Positions 23,658-26,984 of a DNA stretch of 26,984 bases are shown one piece after another. Positions within the stretch are counted from its first letter, which is position 1. Each line of letters opens with the position of its first letter. The translations under genes were made by a program, and so were the position numbers. A model generated the notes under the pieces. The model saw only the letters and a program-made list of their open reading frames with translations. It did not search any database and was not told the origin of the DNA. Source of the stretch: CAZVAN01 sp964625245 (GTDB taxonomy: Bacteria; Patescibacteriota; Saccharimonadia; Saccharimonadales; UBA10212); NCBI GenBank assembly GCA_964625245.1, contig CAZVAN010000011.1, forward strand, positions 1 through 26,984, written 5' to 3'.

Positions 23658-25842
23658 TTAAGGTTAGTCACGGCGCGTAATAATTTAACCCGCTGATTAA
23701 GGTGAGGATGCTTAATAAGTTTTTCTTTTTTCTTAATGAACTCTTCGGCGGTTTTACGAGCGGCCACAATTAATTTTATATCTGTTAGGTTAGCAACTCT
23801 AAGATCCAACGCTCCGTGTTGCAGCTTGCCATAGATGGCACCGGGTCCGCGAAGCTGCAAGTCTAGCTCTGCCAGCTTAAAGCCGTCACTCATAGTCTGC
23901 AGAGCCCGCAGGCGCTGGCTGGGAGCTTTACTGCCCTCAAGCATCAAATAGCAGTAGCTCTGGTGCTGGCCGCGCCCTACCCGGCCGCGCAGCTGATGAA
24001 TCTGAGCCAGACCAAAGCGTTCCGCTCCCTCTAGCAGCATAATTGTGGCGTTGGGCACATCTACGCCCACTTCTATAACTGTGGTGCTGACAAGAATGTC
24101 GTATTCGTGAGCCAAAAACTTCTGCATGGCCGCGTCTTTTTCGGCTGATTTCATTTGGCCGTGCAGCAGGCCGACTCTGCGCTTTTTAAAGTCATGTTTA
24201 GTCCGCTCAAAGACTTCCTCTACCGATAACCCCCCGCTGGTTTCGGTGTCGGTAATCAGCGGACAGACTATGAACATCTGCCGCCCATCCTCCAGCTCTT
24301 TATCAATTGACTCATAGAGTTGCTTGCGGGAATTGGGCGAGCAGATTTTAGTAACTATTTCTTGGCGTCCGGCCGGCATTTCGTCCAACACCGAAACATC
24401 CAGCTCGCCGTAAAGCGTCAAGGCCAGACTGCGAGGAATGGGCGNNNNNNNNNNNNNNNNNNNNNNNNNNNNNNNNNNNNNNNNNNNNNNNNNNNNNNNN
24501 NNNNNNNNNNNNNNNNNNNNNNNNNNNNNNNNNNNNNNNNNNNNACCGAAACATCCAGCTCGCCGTAAAGCGTCAAGGCCAGACTGCGAGGAATGGGCGT
24601 GGCGGTTAGGTGCAAAACGTGCGGCATGTGGCCGGCTTTGGCTTGCAGTTTCTTGCGCTGCTCCACACCGAAGCGATGTTGCTCGTCTATGATTATCAGC
24701 CCGAGTTTATGCATATCAACTTTTTCGGAAATCAAAGCGTGAGTGCCGATAATCATCTGGATTTCGCCGCTTTTTATCTTCTGGTGAGCTGTAGCCTTTT
24801 GTTTGGGCGTCAAACCGCCAATAAGCAAGCTGACTTTGTCGGCATAACCCACACTGCCTAGCAATTTATAGAGGGTGTCGGCGTGTTGGCGGGCTAAAAT
24901 CTCAGTTGGGGCCATTAAGGCTACCTGATAGCCGTCTTCCATGGCCATTAGGGCGGCCATGGCCGCTACAACCGTCTTGCCGCTGCCTACGTCACCCTCC
25001 ACCAGCCGGTTCATGGGTTGGGTTTTGGCTAAATCTTGATATATCTGCCAAACAACCTTGCGCTGGGCGCCGGTGAGTTTAAATGGCAGTTTTGATACAA
25101 AGTCTTTGGCTAAATCTTCTTTGAACGGTATAGCCAGGCTTTGCTCGTGGGCAACTTCCTGTTTGTTGAGTAAAGCCGCCAGCGATAACTCGAAAATCTC
25201 TTCAAATCCCAGCCGCTTTCTGGCCATTGCAAGAGCTTTATTGCCGCTTGGGAAATGCATTTCACTGACCGCCCGGGGGTAAACCACCAAGTCATTATCG
25301 GATAAAATCCAAGCCGGCAAGTGTTCGGGTAGTTCTTTGACTTGAATTATAGCTTCGCGGATTAATTTGCGGATAGCGTGAGATTTTAAGCCTTTGGTCT
25401 CGCGGTAAATCGGAATTATTCGGGCTGTGTTGACCGGAAAGTCACTAACCAGCTCGACCGATGGGCTAGCTATGCTAAAACGGCCGGCCCGCAGCGCGTA
25501 TTCTCCGGACACAAAATACTGCTGCCCGGGCTTTATGCCCCCGGCCCGGTAAGGCTGATTGAACCAAACCAGGCGGACGCTACCGGATTCGTCGGAGGCA
25601 ATGGCCTCGGTAATATGCATGCCGCGGCGCACATAGCGGCCGGTCACCTGGCTGATGGTTACCTGCAACGTCACCACGCCGGGATGCATATTGGCTACTG
25701 CCGTGACGTTAGAATAATCTTCGTAGCGGCGAGGGTAGTACTCAATCAAATCATTAACTGTTTTAATTCCAAGTACGGCTAGCTTTTTAGCCAGCTCTTC
25801 TCCCACGCCTTTGAGTTCGGTTATCGAATCGCTAAGAGTCAC
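23654..25842 (-). CDS. recG: ATP-dependent DNA helicase RecG (interrupted by an assembly gap)
   Basis: The two reading frames on either side of the N-run join to one 677-aa RecG once the duplicated 55 bp are collapsed. In order: an N-terminal helix-hairpin-helix-like KGVGEELAKKL (11-21), the OB-fold wedge, Walker A GDVGSGKT (283-290), DEQH (386-389) with RFGVEQR, TATPIPRSLA (413-422), and in the second part VIEVGVDVPNA and QIHQLRGRVGRG. It remodels stalled replication forks and branched DNA. The start is GTG 25842, 21 nt after orf93. The C-terminal part overlaps the HAD stop. As deposited, the gene would be annotated as two fragments, but the break is technical, not biological. Confidence 0.93.
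24390..24599. other. 100-N scaffold gap flanked by an identical 55-bp duplication
   Basis: N's fill 24445-24544. The 55 bases before them (24390-24444) are identical to the 55 after (24545-24599), and the match ends exactly at the N-run on each side. Removing 155 bases restores the recG frame. This indicates two contigs overlapping by one 55-mer that were padded with a fixed-length gap. Confidence 0.95.
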
Positions 25843-25863
25843 TACCTAACAGTTTAGCAAGTC

Positions 25864-26145
25864 TTAGATAGAGTTTTGGCGTATTAGGACTACGGTGTCC
25901 TCAACAGTCGGCTTGGAGTTCACCGGGGTAAACATATATTCGTCTTTGAACGGTTGGCTGGGGTCGTGGTTGAAAAATATTTCGCCGGCAAGAGTAGTGG
26001 CGGTTGGTATTAGCTGGTCGGTTCGCAGCCTCCACTGATCGCTTGTTGTGCCGGATATACTAATTAAAACCTGCTGTCCGGAACCTGTGTCTTTAAAGGC
26101 TATTTTATACCAGTCCGCGCTGGCCTCAACCACTTTTACTTCCAT
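25864..26145 (-). CDS. Unrecognised 93-aa protein upstream of recG
   Basis: 93 aa, beta-rich in appearance (VKVVEASADWYKIAF, QQVLISISG, DTVVLIRQ) with no membrane segment or cysteines; no family recognised. ATG 26145 has no Shine-Dalgarno, and the TACAAT at 26153-26158 ends 7 nt upstream, predicting a leaderless mRNA. recG follows 21 nt later, probably in the same transcript. Confidence 0.65.
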   Translation of the reverse strand: MEVKVVEASADWYKIAFKDTGSGQQVLISISGTTSDQWRLRTDQLIPTATTLAGEIFFNHDPSQPFKDEYMFTPVNSKPTVEDTVVLIRQNSI

Positions 26146-26152
26146 ATACTAA

Positions 26153-26158
26153 ATTGTA
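26153..26158 (-). promoter_or_regulatory. -10 box of the orf93-recG unit
   Basis: TACAAT, 7 nt before the ATG, in the 48-nt gap after the methyltransferase gene; no good -35. Confidence 0.5.
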
Positions 26159-26193
26159 CGCTTCTTATGGTTTTTTGGCGCTTGATGCGGGCT

Positions 26194-26964
26194 TCAGCGC
26201 TTTTTGAGCCGTAGCCAAACACTAGGTCCAAAATAAATAGGAGCCAGAAGCGGTTGCATTAGCTTTTCTACTGCAAGTAATGGTTTTTTGCCAAGCGCCC
26301 GCTTCAGCTTAGGGGAACGGAGATTAGAGCCGCTCAACGTAGCTTCAACTTCAAAGCCGGCTTCTTGAAGTTTTTTAATAACAGTTTTTGGGTGATGGTT
26401 CACAAATGGAATATCGTCTTTGTTAGCTTCGCTCCTAATATCAACTGGAACTCTTGGCACCCGCTTGCCGTGCAGTCCGTAGCGGATTCTATTTAGGAAG
26501 TGGGCGTCGTTGGCAAACTCGAGCAAGAAGGTTCCGCCCGGCGCTAACACACGGGCAATTTCGTTAAATTCCGGTGATGGGTCAGGCAGGTGGTGCAGTA
26601 CTCGGACCACAAGAACCAGGTCAACTTCACCGTCCTTAAACTTTAGGTCTGCGGCCTGGAGCAGTTTTTGATCAACTTCCGGAGTGTCTTTTAGATAAAT
26701 TTTGGCAATATCCAGCTGCTGCTGGCTAGGCTCGGCCAGGGTTACCTTATCGGCGAACTTGGTCAAAAATTTACTTAGCCGCCCGTAGCCGCCGCCAACA
26801 TCTACTGCCTCTTTAAAATGACGCCCGCGAAGTAGGCGTTTAACAGCGAGCTCCTCAGCGGCATGCTCGTATTCGCGGCCTTGCCAGTATTCCTGATAAT
26901 TATAATCCGGGTCATCGTATTGGTCGGCTTTGCGGGTTTTTTTGGGTGTTTTGGTTGTTGCCAT
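26194..26964 (-). CDS. Class I SAM-dependent methyltransferase
   Basis: 256 aa from ATG 26964. The SAM-binding motif I is VDVGGGYGRLSKFL (about 55-68), then an acidic motif II (LAEPS), and LVLVVRVLHHLPDP, as in the methyltransferase-11 (UbiE-like) group. The methyl acceptor is unknown (lipid, quinone-like or sugar). The basic N-terminus (TKTPKKTRKAD) and basic C-terminus (LRLKKR) are notable. A TTG at 26967 would add one Met, but the TATAAT at 26972-26977 ends 7 nt before the ATG, so I take the ATG as a leaderless start. The stop is TGA. Confidence 0.88.
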   Translation of the reverse strand: MATTKTPKKTRKADQYDDPDYNYQEYWQGREYEHAAEELAVKRLLRGRHFKEAVDVGGGYGRLSKFLTKFADKVTLAEPSQQQLDIAKIYLKDTPEVDQKLLQAADLKFKDGEVDLVLVVRVLHHLPDPSPEFNEIARVLAPGGTFLLEFANDAHFLNRIRYGLHGKRVPRVPVDIRSEANKDDIPFVNHHPKTVIKKLQEAGFEVEATLSGSNLRSPKLKRALGKKPLLAVEKLMQPLLAPIYFGPSVWLRLKKR

Positions 26965-26971
26965 CAACCCT

Positions 26972-26977
26972 ATTATA
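26972..26977 (-). promoter_or_regulatory. -10 box of the methyltransferase gene
   Basis: A perfect TATAAT, 7 nt before ATG 26964; the -35 would lie beyond the window edge. Confidence 0.55.
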
Positions 26978-26984
26978 CCAATTC

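Noticed and set aside
23654..24421. Separate 255-aa C-terminal RecG protein or split recG
   Set aside because: The break coincides exactly with the N-run and the duplicated 55-mer; collapsing the overlap gives one intact gene.

Overview
This window is a densely packed stretch of bacterial chromosome of about 50% GC (estimated by eye). UGA is used as an ordinary stop (rpoC, the GT2 gene and the terminal methyltransferase all end in TGA), so this is not a UGA-recoding lineage. Small gene sizes, very short spacers, overlapping gene ends, storage-polysaccharide enzymes and divergent housekeeping proteins suggest a Patescibacteria/CPR genome, most likely Candidatus Saccharibacteria (TM7). That assignment is inference; no database was searched.

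Layout. 1-4914 is a carbohydrate block: a debranching-type six-hairpin glycosidase, a truncated GH15 glucoamylase remnant, a GH13 alpha-glucosidase and, convergent to it, a GT4 glycosyltransferase. 5039-16182 (minus strand) is one long information-processing operon, rpoB-rpoC-rpsL-orf77-rpsG-orf100-fusA, driven by a clear promoter ahead of rpoB. Two unrecognised small genes sit in the rpsL/rpsG/fusA part with start/stop spacing typical of real coupled genes. 16220-20125 holds a small membrane ORF, clpP under a CIRCE (HrcA) operator, an unrecognised 94-aa gene, trigger factor and histidyl-tRNA synthetase. 20228-22923 holds a polytopic membrane protein, a GT2 glycosyltransferase, tRNA-Leu(UAG) followed by a large hairpin structure, a small ORF and rsmD. 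22974-26964 holds a HAD phosphatase, recG (split by an assembly gap), a small unknown gene and a class I methyltransferase.

Recurring themes. (1) At least nine genes have a -10 box (TATAAT-like) ending only 6-8 nt before the start codon and no Shine-Dalgarno sequence, which predicts leaderless mRNAs. Operon-internal genes mostly carry good Shine-Dalgarno sequences instead. (2) Core machinery has lost or changed textbook residues: RNA polymerase beta-prime lacks the cysteines of both zinc sites and has an unusual trigger-loop sequence, and EF-G has an altered guanine-recognition motif (NKIN for NKxD) plus a non-canonical G5 loop. (3) The 100-N run inside recG is not a true gap: the same 55 bp flank it on both sides, and collapsing them restores a full-length 677-aa RecG.

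I found no CRISPR array, complete insertion sequence or phage gene. No gene-free stretch exceeds 300 bases; the largest (16008-16219, 21683-21863, 21949-22086) are described as features.
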